A stretch of DNA of 64,000 bases from Bretschneidera sinensis. Lineage: Eukaryota > Streptophyta > Magnoliopsida > Brassicales > Akaniaceae. Positions 11,321 to 22,767 of the stretch are shown here, piece after piece. Position numbers and translations under genes: made by a program. Numbering within the stretch: the stretch's first letter is position 1; every line of letters starts with the position of its first letter. The notes beneath the pieces are model-generated. The model ran no database searches. It was not told the DNA's origin and saw nothing but the letters and a program-made list of their open reading frames with translations. The stretch covers positions 67,744,638 through 67,808,637 of the forward strand of contig CM043699.1 in NCBI GenBank assembly GCA_023935145.1, read 5' to 3'.

Positions 11321-13454
11321 GGTTTTCACTCATAAGGCACCTCAAGTAGTTCTCTAATGTTTTAATTGACTACTTCAATTTAGCCATCAGTTTGATGATG
11401 GTAGTCAATGCTCATATGGAGGACAGTGCCTTAAAGCTTTAACAATTTTGTCCAAAAGGACCTCATGAAGACTTAGTCTTTGTTTGAGACAATTGTCTTA
11501 GGAAACCCATGCAGCTTGCAGACCATGATGACAAAGAGTAGCTATAGAGTGTTTGGAGAGGCACCCAAAATGGGCAAACTTTGATAGTCTATCAAATACT
11601 ACCAAAATTACTGTGAATCCTTGAGTAGGAGGTAAATGTGTAATGAAATTTGGATATATCTTCCCATATCTGCTCAGGTATAGGCAGAGGTTATAAGAGA
11701 CTATAAGGAGCATGGTCATAGGTTTAGTTTGTTAGCATGCCAAGCATTCCTGGACAAAGTTCACTACCTTTTTCCTCATGTGTTTCCAATAGAAACTGGA
11801 AGATAAGTTGGCATATATTCTTTAAATGCCAGTATGCCCTTTTACAGGTGAGGAATAATACTAATGTAACAACTTGAGCTTGATTGCAGATTGAGGGTTG
11901 AGATACATCTTTCCCTACCAATAGATCAACCCATTTCTGACTGTCCATTCAGGGTGTTGAGTAAGACGACTTGTAATGGTAGCTGCCAACTCTACTAACT
12001 TTGAAAGTTGAGAGTTTTCCATTTTCAAAGTGTTTAAGAATTAAAATGAAGGTAGTGCGAATGCAAGATAAGATACCTTGTCCTTTTTGTTTATGTGCAT
12101 TCTTGTGAGGTCATCAGCAACCACATCATCTTTGCTTGGTTTATACATAATTTGGAACCTAAAGTCTAGGAGCTTTCTAAGAAAGACTTGCTATTTAGGT
12201 GTTTGGATTGTATGATCTATTAGTGCCTTTTGACTATTTTGATTTATGTGAATAAGGAATTCAAGCCTAAGCAAATATTTCCTCCAATGTTGTGTAGTTG
12301 TAGTTATGGCTAACATTTCTCTAATGTAAGTTGATACTAGTTGCATTGAAGAGCACAACTTCTTACTAAAGAATGCTATTGGATAGCCTTGTTATAGAAG
12401 GACAGCTCTAATCCTATAATCAAAACCATCAGTTTCAACTCTAAAAGTCATATTAAAGTCTGGTAATGCTAGGACTCAAGTTGTAGTAATTGTAATCTTT
12501 AATTTCTGAAAGGCCTCAGCTCCACACTCAGTCCAAAGAAAGCTATGTGTCTTGAGAAGGTCTGTTAATGGAAAAGCAATGGAAGTATATCCTTTAGCAA
12601 CTTTACAATAGTATCCAATGAGGCCTAGGAAGCCTCTTAACTATTTTACAGTCGATAGAGTAGGCCATTCCAGTATATCTTTGATCTTTTGTGTATCAAG
12701 TGCTACACCTTTCTCAGAAATGATGTGTGGTAATCAATTGAAGTGGTGCTAAAGCTGCACTTGGACAGTTTAGCATACAAAGAATATTTTTGCAATCAAG
12801 TTAACACAAGTGTGAGATGTTCTAAGTGTACTTCTATTGACTTCTTGTAGACTAAACTGTCATTAAAGAAAACTACGACAAATTTTCTTAGGTAAGCTTC
12901 AAAAATCTGGTTCATAGTAGGTTGAAAAGTTGAGGGAGCATTGGTTAAACCAAAAGGCATAACTAGGAACTCATAGAGGCCAACTCTCTAATTTAGTGAT
13001 AGCTAACTCTTTAATCTAGCTTGTAGAAGATCTTAGCACCATGTAGTTCATCAATCAATTCATCCACAATGGGTATAGAAAAATTTTCCTTGAAAGTGAT
13101 TGCATTCAACCTTTCATAATCCAGACAAAACCTCTAATTGCCATCTTTGTTTTTGACTAATAACACTAGATAGTTATAGGGGCTAGTGTTGTGTTGGATG
13201 ACTCCCACTTACAGAATATCATTAACCAGATTTTCAATTTCTGTCTTCTAAAAGTGGGCATACCTATAAGGCTTGATGTTAACAGGAGAAAAGCTAGGTA
13301 ACAGTTTGATTTTATGATCCACTCTTCCTATTGATGGTAAACTATTAAGTTTCTCAACGACTATCTTAAACCCTTGTAAGATGCTCTGAATTTGAGGGTT
13401 AATTGTTTATTTGAGAATCAAAGACACTTTTTCTTGGTCCTAAAGGTTAGGGAC
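11321..13454 (-). pseudogene. Gy1 reverse transcriptase, RNase H and integrase core
   Basis: On the minus strand, 13140-13020 gives [12 protein letters not shown] and [12 protein letters not shown], the first conserved blocks of Ty3 reverse transcriptase, and 12962-12935 gives [12 protein letters not shown]. Further left a YAKLSK-type motif (about 12770) leads to the RNase H region, then integrase with FITHLPPTQGFTVILVVFDRLSKFAHF (11660-11580 region) and YHHQTDG near 11400. Many stops and indels interrupt all domains. The segment just before the integrase core appears to have lost two bases, and the usual MDFI aspartate is not intact. Confidence 0.75.
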
Positions 13455-15974
13455 TGTAATGACCCATCTTTAGTGGACCCTACTCGGAACAGCTTCATTA
13501 CCTTTCGGCACTGAGCACCTTAACCTAAGATGCAATCACAAAACTTACAATTCATAAAAATAAATTTCTTCAGCACATTATCAAATTTAGACATTCAACT
13601 TACAAACCTAAACAATCTTACAATATTAGAATAAAAAAGTTTTAAAATTTGTAAAAGACACGAATAAAAAGAAAACTCTCGTACTAAAACTAACTTACAC
13701 TTTTTCTTTTACAACGACTAGACTATAACCAAGATTTAAATTCCTAACAAATTCCAAAAGATGAGGATACCATGATCGAGTGCCTTAATAAAGACTCTCT
13801 TCAACCATTGTCATGAAACTCGCAGTATTACATGAATGATAATAAAATAAAGGAATAAGCTAAAAAACTCAGTGAGAAACACTTTACTAAAAGTACTCGT
13901 ATTGGAGGAATTTATGTTTTTACTTATAACTATAGCATATAAGTTACTTAGTTTTTAAGTACATAAAAATAAATTCTTCAGTTTCCTGCATTTATTTTTC
14001 TCAATTTCATAACAAGAAGAAAATGCCAATAGCAAAAGAAATTCATCCAAGTCCTCATAATAAATCTTAAACATATAGTCCTTACCACACTGTATACATC
14101 ATAAATCCAATAAATCATAAGAACCTCTATCTCAATACTTTTCTATCATCACATATAACATTCATGTCCTTCACCAGACCCAACACATCACATGCCTCAC
14201 TATGGCAAATCACGATAGTTACCCCTCATGGGTCAATTCCATCTCAACATCCATTATCAATTATATGCAATGCAATGCGAATGTAATGAGATGTATAGTG
14301 ATGCATATATTCATATCATCATCATTCCCCTCATTGGGCTAATCACATATCAACGGGGACATCTCCCCACGTACCAGTATGTCTAATCATCAAATCTTTA
14401 GAACCTCTTTTGATCCGGGCCAAGTCCGACTCGTCCAATAACCATTCAGTACCCTTACACCCCTTGTGGGAAGGAACCTCTTATATATATATGCATTCAT
14501 GAAGCAATGAATATGCACTCAAGTATTTACCAACCAACCACATCATAATTTCACAACAATCTAATCAATCATCTTCATCACAATTTCACACGTCATAATT
14601 TATCAACACAACTACATCAATTTATCTCCGAATTCATACCTTATACAATCATATCTCAACATATAAAATTCTTATAACACTAGTCTTTATTATTTTCCTA
14701 CTGAAATCTTCTTTGCTTAAATTTCTTATAATTCTAATATTTGTGATTTCAGTATTCAGTCATGTTTCCATATTTTTATTTCCATTTTACAATCTAATAC
14801 GCTTACTAAAAGTAAGGTGTACTCACCTTGCTACACAATCCTACTACTTCTTTTGTCTCTTACGAAATTTCTCATTAGTACCTAAGAATGAATAACACTT
14901 AATCTCATTACTTTAAATCATTTAAAAGAATATATGGTAACCTGAAGGTCTTTTGTACTCTTTAAATATTATGTGTGCACTTGTACAAAACCAAAAATCA
15001 AGGAATTAAGGCATAAAGTCCTTTTTCAAATCCTTCACTTTGGATCTCAAAAACATTTTAATTTCATGAATACTAACTATTTTAAATGTGTTTAAAATCA
15101 TACTTATAATGTATATAAGCATTAAAATCATTTTGGAAAGTTTCACATTCAAAGATTGAAAAAAAAGTAATTTTTTTTTGGAAAATCAGCACGTTCTAGT
15201 CGACTGGGTACCCAATACAGTCAACTAGAAAAGGTCCAAAAGGCTTCTACTAGTTGATCCCAATCGACTAGGTCCTTCCAAAGTTGCCCAAAAATCCCTT
15301 CTAGTAGACTAGGTGCTCGACCTAGTCGACTGGATCCCGGTTTCCAGCAAAATTTCTTCCTGAAATTTTCTTTTTTTTTATCAAAATTCTTCTTGATCCC
15401 TATGGATCTCTTCAAATCTTTAAAAACACAAGTTTTAATGGTTTTGTTAACAAAAATCAACATTAATTAAGCTAAGAATTGAACTCTAAATAGCAAAATT
15501 TAAACTTTGGTTCAAAAACCCATTTTCTTATAAAGTAACCCCAAACTTCTCAAGTTTTTCTTAAACAAACTTCAAACCCATAAATCAAAAATTAAATCAT
15601 ATGTTTGTAGACATACTTTTTTCTCTTTTTTTTTTTCATTTTCATTTTCATTTTTTTTTCTTTTTCTCATCTCTTTCTCTTCTCTATCTCTCAATCTCTC
15701 TAGAGAGTTCCAAAAAAATTAATACTTGTCTCTCACTCTCTCACCCCTATATATATACTCAATTTTTTTAATTGCAGAAACACCCTTCCACACATCATCT
15801 CTATAAGAACTTACCCGAAATTCTTTAAAAATTCAACATTTCTCCCAAGACATCTTTTATTCACAAAAATTTAATTTATTTACTTATTTCCAATTCCCAC
15901 AAATCTAAATACGAATTATTTATGACTTAAAATTAATGGTCATCTTCCTAAGTGTATTGTACCCCACCATGTCA
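13455..15974 (-). mobile_element. Insert X: LTR-like element inside Gy1
   Basis: The Gy1 protease (15975 onward) and reverse transcriptase (13454 downward) are separated by 2.5 kb with no Gy1 sequence and no coding frame of note. The left edge TGTAATGACCC and right edge CCATGTCA give TG...CA ends, and on the minus strand TATATATAGGGG near 15750 looks like a TATA box. A solo LTR or a small non-autonomous element in minus orientation fits. I found no convincing target duplication (GGGAC left, CATTC right), so the right edge may be off. Between 15190 and 15340 several AGTCGACTGG-like words recur. Confidence 0.45.
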
Positions 15975-16404
15975 CATTCTAATATTTACTGGCCTTTCAA
16001 CAATACTAGTTTTCCCTCCCATACAAATTTTATGGCTAAAGTCTTATAATCAGTGATGATAAGACCTAAATTCTATAATCGTTGCACGCCTAACACACTA
16101 TAAGTTTTTTGGACATGTATGATAAAGAAATCAATGCTAAACATGTTATCTTGTAACCATATTTCTACTACAGTGCACATACCAATGCAAGACAAGTATT
16201 AACTATTTCCTATTTATACCATAAAGTGATTGGAAGGGGTAATGGGTAATCCCAAAAAGTGTGCAATTATTTATTGTACAAAATTATATGTACTGCCCCC
16301 TTCAATCAAGACTTGTGAAGGTTAACCTCTATTTTTTCCTTGTAACATTTTAGTTTGAGGAGATACATGACCCATCAATGCATGAAAACTAATAGCAGAG
16401 CTCC
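15975..16404 (-). pseudogene. Gy1 protease
   Basis: The minus strand translates to AISFHALMG, then SQVLIEGGSTYNFV and, further on, LGLIITDYKTLAIKFVWEGK. These match the chromoviral aspartic protease and its flanks (LVDSGSTHNFI; the LGPI..D...L.M.F motif). The usual DSGST catalytic triad reads EGGST, so the catalytic Asp-Ser is lost. It cleaves the polyprotein in active relatives. The piece lies between Copia G and insert X. Confidence 0.7.
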
Positions 16405-16530
16405 GTGGCACACACCTGGGGGAAGAACTTCAGTTGCTGGGCACCACGATGCACACACCTTGTGCTGCGGCGCCAAAGGCTACTGAAGCCTCTCCTTCCA
16501 ACCGTTTAATTCTTAGACAAATTCCCAACA
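16405..16530 (-). repeat. Element G 3' LTR remnant
   Basis: About 126 bp matching the start of the 5' LTR (minus strand TGTTGGGAATTTGTC at 16530 matches 21800). The remaining 750 bp are gone: Gy1 protease sequence begins at about 16404. Confidence 0.8.
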
Positions 16531-16611
16531 ATCTCTACCTTTATCGAAGCAATTAAACCTGAACCCATTGGGCAGAGAACTTAGGATCCAAACTCATCAT
16601 GAGTTATAAAA

Positions 16612-17970
16612 TCATTCGACTCCAATCCTAAGAAGTCCATAGCAATGATTGAACTTGCTTAGAGGTAGAGCTTTAGTGCCTAAATCTACAGGATTTTCTT
16701 CTGTGGCCACTTTGTCCACATGAATGCATCCTTCCATAACATTTTCCTGAAAGAAATGATACCGAACATCCATATGCTTTGTCCTCTCATGGAACACCGG
16801 ATTCTTACACAAATGCAATGCACTTTGGCTATCCGAATATACCACCACCTGCTCTTTTAGGACCTTCAACTCTTCCAACAACCCTTTGCACCACATTACC
16901 TCCTTTATAGCTTCCCTAGCTGCTATGTAATCAGCCTCGGTTGTTGAGAGTGCTGCCACCGGTTGTAATTGAGCCTTCCAACTTATACAACATCCGGTTA
17001 AGTTGAAGAAGTATGAGGTAATCGATCTTATTTTATCCCGGTCTGCTCCATAGTTCGAAACAATATAACCCTCTAGACAGATGGACTTACCTCTCTTCTT
17101 GCAAACAATCCCCACATTTGAGCTTCCATTCAAATACCTCAGCAGCCACTTCATCCCAAGCCAATACTCATTTCCAGGATTACTCATAAACCTACTGAGA
17201 ACACTAATTGCATGAGCAATGTTGGGTCTAGTGCATACCATGGTGAACATTACAGATCTAACCGCACTATAGTAAGGGACCTTTTTCATTTCCTTCTTCT
17301 CCTCATCCGATCTCAAACATTGATCGTTAGAGAACTTGAAATGACCAGTAAGGGGAATCTTTACTAGTTTACTATCTTCCGTAGAAAACTTAGATACCAT
17401 CTTTTCTATGTAGGAAGACTGAGAAACCTTCAACCTGTTTCTCTCTTTTTCTTGGATTATACTCATCCCAAGGATCTGTTTTGCATGACCAAGATCCTTC
17501 ATCTCAAACTCTGAATTGAGTTGAGACTTCAACTTTTCTATCCTCTTCATGCTGTTACCAACCAACAGCATATCATAAACATAGATGAGGATAATCACAA
17601 TTTCCTCCACCTTGTGACCTTTGTAGTATAAGCACGAATCATAGTAGCTCCTTATAAAACCCAAGCTTATTACAAAGGAATCGAACCTCTTATTCCATTG
17701 CCGAGGTGATTGCTTTAGGCCATAGAGAAATTTCTTTAATTTGCACACCAAATCTCCCTGCCTTTCTTCCTCATAGCCTTCGGGTTGCCTCATGTAGATG
17801 GTTTCATCAAGCTCTCCATGCAAGAACATTGTCTTCACATCCATTTGCTCGATCTCCCAATTAAATTGGCCCACCATAGCTAGTACTATCCTTATCGTCT
17901 TGTATTTCACAACCGATGAGAATATTTCGGTGAAATCTATGCCTTCTTTTTGTGTGAACCCCTTCGCCAC
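16612..17970 (-). pseudogene. Element G reverse transcriptase and RNase H
   Basis: The longest open frame of this element, 452 codons, beginning MAKGFTQKEGIDF in the reverse transcriptase palm. Blocks seen: MDVKTMFLHGELDE, YGLKQSPRQWNKRF, and IYVYDMLLVG where active Copia enzymes have YVDDMLLVG, so one catalytic aspartate is tyrosine. RNase H follows: its first motif reads GYIVSNYGAD instead of the usual GY-DSDYA-D, but STTEADY and SDSQSALHL persist, ending with TKALP...LGLL-type residues. It would copy element RNA into DNA, but both active sites are damaged. Confidence 0.88.
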
Positions 17971-18024
17971 TAGCTTAGCCTTGTACCGGACTTAATCCCT
18001 TGGAGTATTCCCTTTTTTGATCTT

Positions 18025-18240
18025 TTAAATCCACTTACAATCCATAACTCTATGTTTTCTTGGTTTCGGCACCAATTCCCAAGAGTTGTTCCTCCTCAAA
18101 GAACGCATTTCCTCCTCCATAGCTAGCTTCCATCTTGACGAATCCTTATATCCCATGGCATTAATGTAAGTCTCTGGTTCACTCCCTCCTTCTGAATAAG
18201 GAGTTGTTACATTAGCATTCGCAAAACCATATCTCAAAGA
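18025..18240 (-). pseudogene. Element G integrase to reverse transcriptase linker
   Basis: A 70-codon frame with MGYKDSSRWKLAMEEEMRSL and NNSWELVPKP, the conserved start of Copia reverse transcriptase (W..AM..E...L..N.TW.LV). Stops near 18000 and a frame change separate it from the long frame at 17970. Confidence 0.8.
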
Positions 18241-18387
18241 TGGTCTAACCAGCCTCCTTTCCCGATCCCTTGTGAGCTGATAATAATTCTGATTTGCTAC
18301 ATCATCCCTTTCTAGTTCAGCCTCCTCTTGAGTGTCTTGAGCTTGGCCTTCATCAATGGGCTCTACCTGGTCCGAACCCTCTTTCCT

Positions 18388-19380
18388 TCATTGCTCTACT
18401 TGAACTAAATTTTCTTTGATGCTATGCTCCATATAAACCGAGCCGGTTTGCCCATTATCCCTTGCAGGGTTAGTTTTCTCCAAATAGAGAAATAATAACT
18501 CATTAAAAATGAAATCCCTACTTATGAGTTTGGTTCCTTTTGGCTCTAAGGACCACAACCTATACCCCTTAACCTCTTCACTATATCCTAGAAACACACG
18601 TTTTCTAGACCTTGGGCTAAGTTTATCATCCTTTTGATGTGCAAACGCAGTACATCCAAAAGTCCTAAGGTTATTTAACTCTGGGGGTTTACCACTCTAT
18701 ATCTCCTTGGGAGTCTTGAGATCCAAAGCTCTAGAGGGTGATCTATTAACCAAATATGCAGCAGTAGATACAACTTCCCCCCAAAAACATTTGGGTAATC
18801 CAGAACCAATTAACATGCACCTAACCTTTTCCATAAGGGTCATATTCCTCCTCTCAGCAACTCCATTTTGCTGAGGGGTTTTCACAACCGTTCTATGTCT
18901 TAGAATCCCATTTAACTCACATAATTTGTGAAAATCCTGATTGCAAAATTCTAAGCCATTATCAATTAACAAAACCTTAACTACCTTACCCGTTTGTGTT
19001 TCTAGCAACTTTTTCCACACCACAAACTTATTCAAAGCATCTAATTTATTTTTAAACAAATAAACCCAAACCTTTCTTGAATAATCATCAATTAAAAAAA
19101 GAAAGTAAAGATTACCTCCTTGTGTTGGTGTTCTTGCTAGCCCCCAAAGATCCGCATGAATGTAGTCAAGAATACCCTTAGACTTGTGCACTCCAGTGTT
19201 GAAGCTGACCCGATGTTGCTTCCCAAGAACACAACATTTGCTAAAATCAAGTTTCTCTACCTTGTCACCATTAAGTAAACCATTCTTGCTGAGAACTTAA
19301 AGGCCCTTTTCACTCATGTGTCCCAAGTGATTGTGCCAAAGAGCCAGCTTATCCATCTCAGCCATCAAGCTTGCTGCTTA
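18388..19380 (-). pseudogene. Element G integrase
   Basis: Starting on the right, the zinc-binding HHCC segment (LGHMSEKGL, about 19330) is followed by the core frame 19191-18697. This carries HADLWG (first catalytic Asp), LIDNGLEF (second Asp) and NGVAERRN (catalytic Glu), so the DDE triad survives although T is replaced by I before DNG. The frame 18597-18388 continues with the GYS, KGYRLW and ISRD.IFNE motifs. Several stops break it. It inserts the DNA copy in active relatives. Confidence 0.85.
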
Positions 19381-19740
19381 ATCCTTGATGGCCATGTCTC
19401 CGATCATCTCATAGAGACCATCTGTTATTGCTGCTTTGATCACTACCAATGATCCCTTGGTTACCTTGATCTTTCCTCCCTCTACTTTGTATATGTACCC
19501 CATGGAATCTAACTGCCCTAATGAGATCAAATTTCTTCTCAAATCTGGAAGATATCTCATATTCCACAGCAGCCTTGTAATTCCATCAAACATCCTCAAT
19601 TGCATGTCTCATATCCCCCTCGCTTGGCAATAAGTATCGTTCCCTAAGAAAACCTTTCCATCATTGGTTTCCTTGAAATTCTTGAACCAATCCCGGTGAG
19701 GACACATGTGATAAGTGCACCCAGAATCCAAGATCTATTT
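19378..19740 (-). pseudogene. Element G protease
   Basis: The minus strand gives ILDSGCTYHMCPHRDWF near 19730-19680, the Copia aspartic protease with an intact DSG, then the 75-codon frame 19605-19378 with MRYLPDLRRNLISLGQLDSMG. The codon before ILDSG is TAG where copies F1 and F2 have TGG (Trp), a single G-to-A nonsense change. Further stops follow. Confidence 0.8.
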
Positions 19741-20635
19741 CTCACTGCCCTGCCTCCTGCTCACATTTGAGCACACAACAAGAACATCATCACCTTGATG
19801 TTCTTCGTTGGCAATCGAAGCCTCTCCATTATTGGTATGGCTTCTTCCTCTCTCATCCCTCATCATCTTCTTGCAATTTTTCTTGAAATGACCCTCCTTA
19901 TTGCAGTAATAGCATCGCTTTCCTCCAAACTTCAGTTTGGAATGCGATCTTCCATGGCCTTGACCTCTACCCTTTGATTTATCCCGGTAGTTACCATAGA
20001 TGTTACTGCCATTTCGAGTTGCTGGCCTTTCTCTAACAAACAGACCTTCTCCACTTGATCCTTCCATTATCTTGGCTTTGAAATCATGAGCCCTTATAGC
20101 ATTAATCACAATTTCTTTGGTAAGTGTATCTTTTCCATATTCAATAGCATTATTCAAGCTTTCAAAACAATCGAGAAGAGAATTCAACAATATAACAGCC
20201 AATTGTTCATCCGAGAATGTTATACTACAACTAGTCAAATCTTGAACTAGTTTATTGAACACATCAAGATTATCGTGCAACTCTTTATTAGGATTCATTT
20301 TAAAAGCAAAGATTCGTTTCAGAAGATAAATCTTATTAGGGAGAGTCTTGGTAAGAAATAACTCATCCAGTTTCTTCCAAATGACAGCTGGATCTTCTGA
20401 GTCTCCACACTCCCTTGTCACACTATTTGACATGTGCAGAAAGATGGTGCTATATGCCATCTTCTTCATCTCATTCTGCTAGAGCTCCATGATACTTGCT
20501 GAAAAATCGTCGTCTTCTCCAATAGCCAAGTCCACCTTCTGTTGCATAAGAACCGCTTTGATTTTCTGCTTCCAAAGGGCAAAGTCTCACTTTCCATCAA
20601 ACTTCTCAACAATGAAGTTTGAACCCATCTTGTGG
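19735..20635 (-). pseudogene. Element G gag
   Basis: The gag begins at about 20627 (MGSNFIVEKFDGK on the minus strand) and is stopped at once by TGA after the first 13 residues; the main frame 20469-19735 (244 codons) carries the UBN2-like capsid segment (VIWKKLDELF, PNKIYLLKRIFAFKM) and a zinc knuckle CYYCNKEGHFKKNC (CX2CX4HX4C). One RG-rich segment precedes the knuckle. Gag forms the particle and binds RNA. Copies F1 and F2 share this layout. Confidence 0.85.
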
Positions 20636-20827
20636 AGAAATTCCCAAGATTTATACAGCACCCATAATTGCTTTCCAACTGTCTTCTCTTCAACTTCTAA
20701 ACTTCAAGAACCCGATCAACTCTTGATCCCAACACCGTTCTTGAATCACTTCAAGAACCAGATCAGATCTTGATCCCAGCACCATTCTTGAATCACCTAA
20801 GAAGTTTCCTTTGATTCTTGGAGCCTT

Positions 20828-20931
20828 GCTCTGATACCCGCTATTCTAGCTCTGATACCCGCTATTCTAGCTCTGATACCCGCTATTCTAGCTCTGATAC
20901 CACTGTTCTAGCTCTGATACCACTGTTGGAA
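20828..20931 (-). repeat. Five-copy tandem array of the Copia primer-binding word
   Basis: On the plus strand GCTCTGATACC recurs at 20828, 20849, 20870, 20891 and 20911, spaced 21, 21, 21 and 20 bp. The copies at 20891 and 20911 continue with the A that completes the reverse complement of the initiator-Met primer site TGGTATCAGAGC; the others have C. The copy at 20911-20922 lies one base from the 5' LTR end and is the functional position; the others extend into the leader. Confidence 0.85.
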
Positions 20932-21800
20932 AATCACTTTTTCAAGAATCCCAGGTTATGATCTTTCCAAACCCCTAAATCCATAATGATTGGTACTAAA
21001 TAAGAATCAAACCATAAAAGAGAATACACAAGCAATTGTTATCGAGGTTCGATAATTTGCCTACGTCCCCGTGAGCTCCTTCGAGCTCTCTGAACTAAAT
21101 CAATGGAGTTCTGACAATTACAACAATACCCCTTCAAGAACCCTCTTGTTCGTGAAAGATGAAAGAAAATAAAAGAAAGAGATAAGAACTAAGTGTTTCC
21201 CTGAAATTTTCCCCAAGAAAATTCCAATTACAAAGCCATTGAATCCCACTTCTTGAATACTCTCTCTCTCTAGAAACACCTCTGAAGATTTGACAGTCTT
21301 TCTCTCTCAACACCAGCCACTCTTGGAATGAGACCCCTTCTTGTATTTCTTCTCTCTTGACACTTGTTTCTTTGCACTCTTGTGTCATGCTTGTTGTTAA
21401 TGCTCCTAGATGACCCTTTATATAGAGCACTAACTTCTTCAACTAATCTTGGATTCAATCTCAACCCTTAGATCTCAAGAACCAAAGACTCATGGCTCTC
21501 TAAGAGTCTAAGTGAACCTGTGTGTTTTAATCATGTCCCACGCTCTAGCTAAATAGTGCTAAAAATTGGTGTCAGGTGTGCTTAGCGCCGCGACTCATAA
21601 TAGGGCAGGCTATGGCACATAACAAGGCAAAACACCTCAGTTGCTGGGCACCATGACTCACACCACCCTGTGCCATGGCGCACACCTGGGGGAAGAGCTT
21701 CAGTTGCTGGGAGCCGTGGCGCAAACACCTTGTGTTGCGGCACCAAAGGCTGCTGAAGCCTCTCTTTCCAACCGTTTAATTCTTAGACAAATTCCCAACA
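20924..21800 (-). repeat. Element G 5' LTR
   Basis: 877 bp, starting TGTTGG and ending CCAACA on the minus strand, giving 6-bp inverted ends. TATA-like CTATATAAAG near 21417-21426. GC-rich words such as GCGCCGCG and GCCATGGCGC lie upstream of it at 21580-21760. The length equals that of the F1 LTR, supporting one family. Confidence 0.85.
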
Positions 21801-22767
21801 ATCCTTATGGTGGAAGCCTTTTGAAAATGGTTTTTGATCTCAGTAATTGTGGTGTAGGTTGCTGCAGAGATCTAGGGCCTAAGAGAGAAGGACTTGGAAT
21901 TGGTCTAAGACCATAACTTTTGTGGACATATATCTCTCAGTCACCTCTACTTCCACTATTCTGGATATGCTAATGGCTTCATATAAACTAAGTGGTCTTT
22001 CCAGCAATACCCCCCTCTTAATTGGAGGTTTGAATTCTAAAATGAAACAACTCTTTAAGGACTGCTTAGTGAGGTTATGAACCTTGCAAGATAGTTCTTT
22101 AAACTTATCTTGATAATCTTGGACAGAGGTTTGTTATGTTAGTTTGGTGAGGTTGCCTTAAGGATCATCAAAGAGAGATGGTCCAACTCTTTCTTGTATG
22201 GAATGGATAAACTTTTTCCAACCTCTCCGCTGCTTGCTTTGGTACATCCATTGATAACATCTTGATGCACTTGATGTTGGACCATCCAGGTGGAAAGAAA
22301 CCATAATGAGTCTTTAAAATTCTAGAATTTGATGGTACAAGAAGAATTGATCCAACTTCACAAACCATTCTAAGAGGTCTTCAGAATTGAATCTTCGAAA
22401 ATCCAACTTGAAGTTCTTAAATGGTGTTGCATTGTAGGGTGGACAATAGCCTTCTTCTTGGTTATCTAGATATGCTGGTAAGTGAGAAGCAAGCTTAGTG
22501 ATCATGGTTTTCATTTCTTCCATGTCAGATTAAAACTTGTTCATTCTTTTATTGGTGTGTTCATTCATTTGTTTGGTGATTTAATGAAATTTGTCCCATA
22601 TGGGCTCATTATTTCGTGATCTGGATCTTTCAGCTACGGTTAAGTGTTTATGGTTAAATTTCTAGAAAGTGGTAAGGGTTTAAAGGAAATTGAAAGGTGT
22701 AGAAGATGATAGAGTCAATGAAAGCACCAATGATGCCTTCCTAATTTAGTAAGGAATGACTTGATTC
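21801..22767 (-). pseudogene. Gy1 gag
   Basis: Frames 22523-22314 and 22368-22168 include FKLDFRRFNSEDLLEWF and EQFF-like KLDQFFLYHQ, the conserved start of the Ty3 gag capsid region (LDFPxFxGEDPxxW). An in-frame stretch with two stops precedes Met 22523. The segment near 21850 (KTIFKRLPP) is the linker usually followed by the zinc knuckle, which is absent because Copia G and a deletion begin at 21800. Confidence 0.75.

Larger units (their letters stand above)
16405..21800 (-). mobile_element. Element G: Tnt1-like Copia retrotransposon
   Basis: A Copia element in minus orientation: 5' LTR 20924-21800, initiator-Met primer site, gag, protease, integrase, reverse transcriptase, RNase H, then a truncated 3' LTR at 16405-16530. 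Domain order (integrase before reverse transcriptase) defines Copia; gag and integrase wording resemble the Tnt1/Tork group. It sits in Gy1 between gag and protease, and Gy1's expected zinc-knuckle segment is missing at the junction, so sequence was lost there together with most of the 3' LTR. Confidence 0.88.
3560..22767 (-). mobile_element. Gy1: Ty3 chromovirus split by nested insertions
   Basis: Reading leftward on the minus strand I recover, in order, gag (22720-21801), protease (16404-15975), reverse transcriptase and RNase H (13454-12000), integrase (11950-11321, continuing 4636-4461) and a chromodomain (about 4071-4000). This is the standard Ty3/gypsy order, and the terminal chromodomain assigns it to the chromoviruses. 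The pieces sum to about 4.4 kb, a normal internal length. Element A, insert X and Copia G interrupt it. Stops and frameshifts occur throughout, so it is dead. Its 5' LTR is missing: the gag start abuts the truncated left LTR of element B. Confidence 0.8.
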
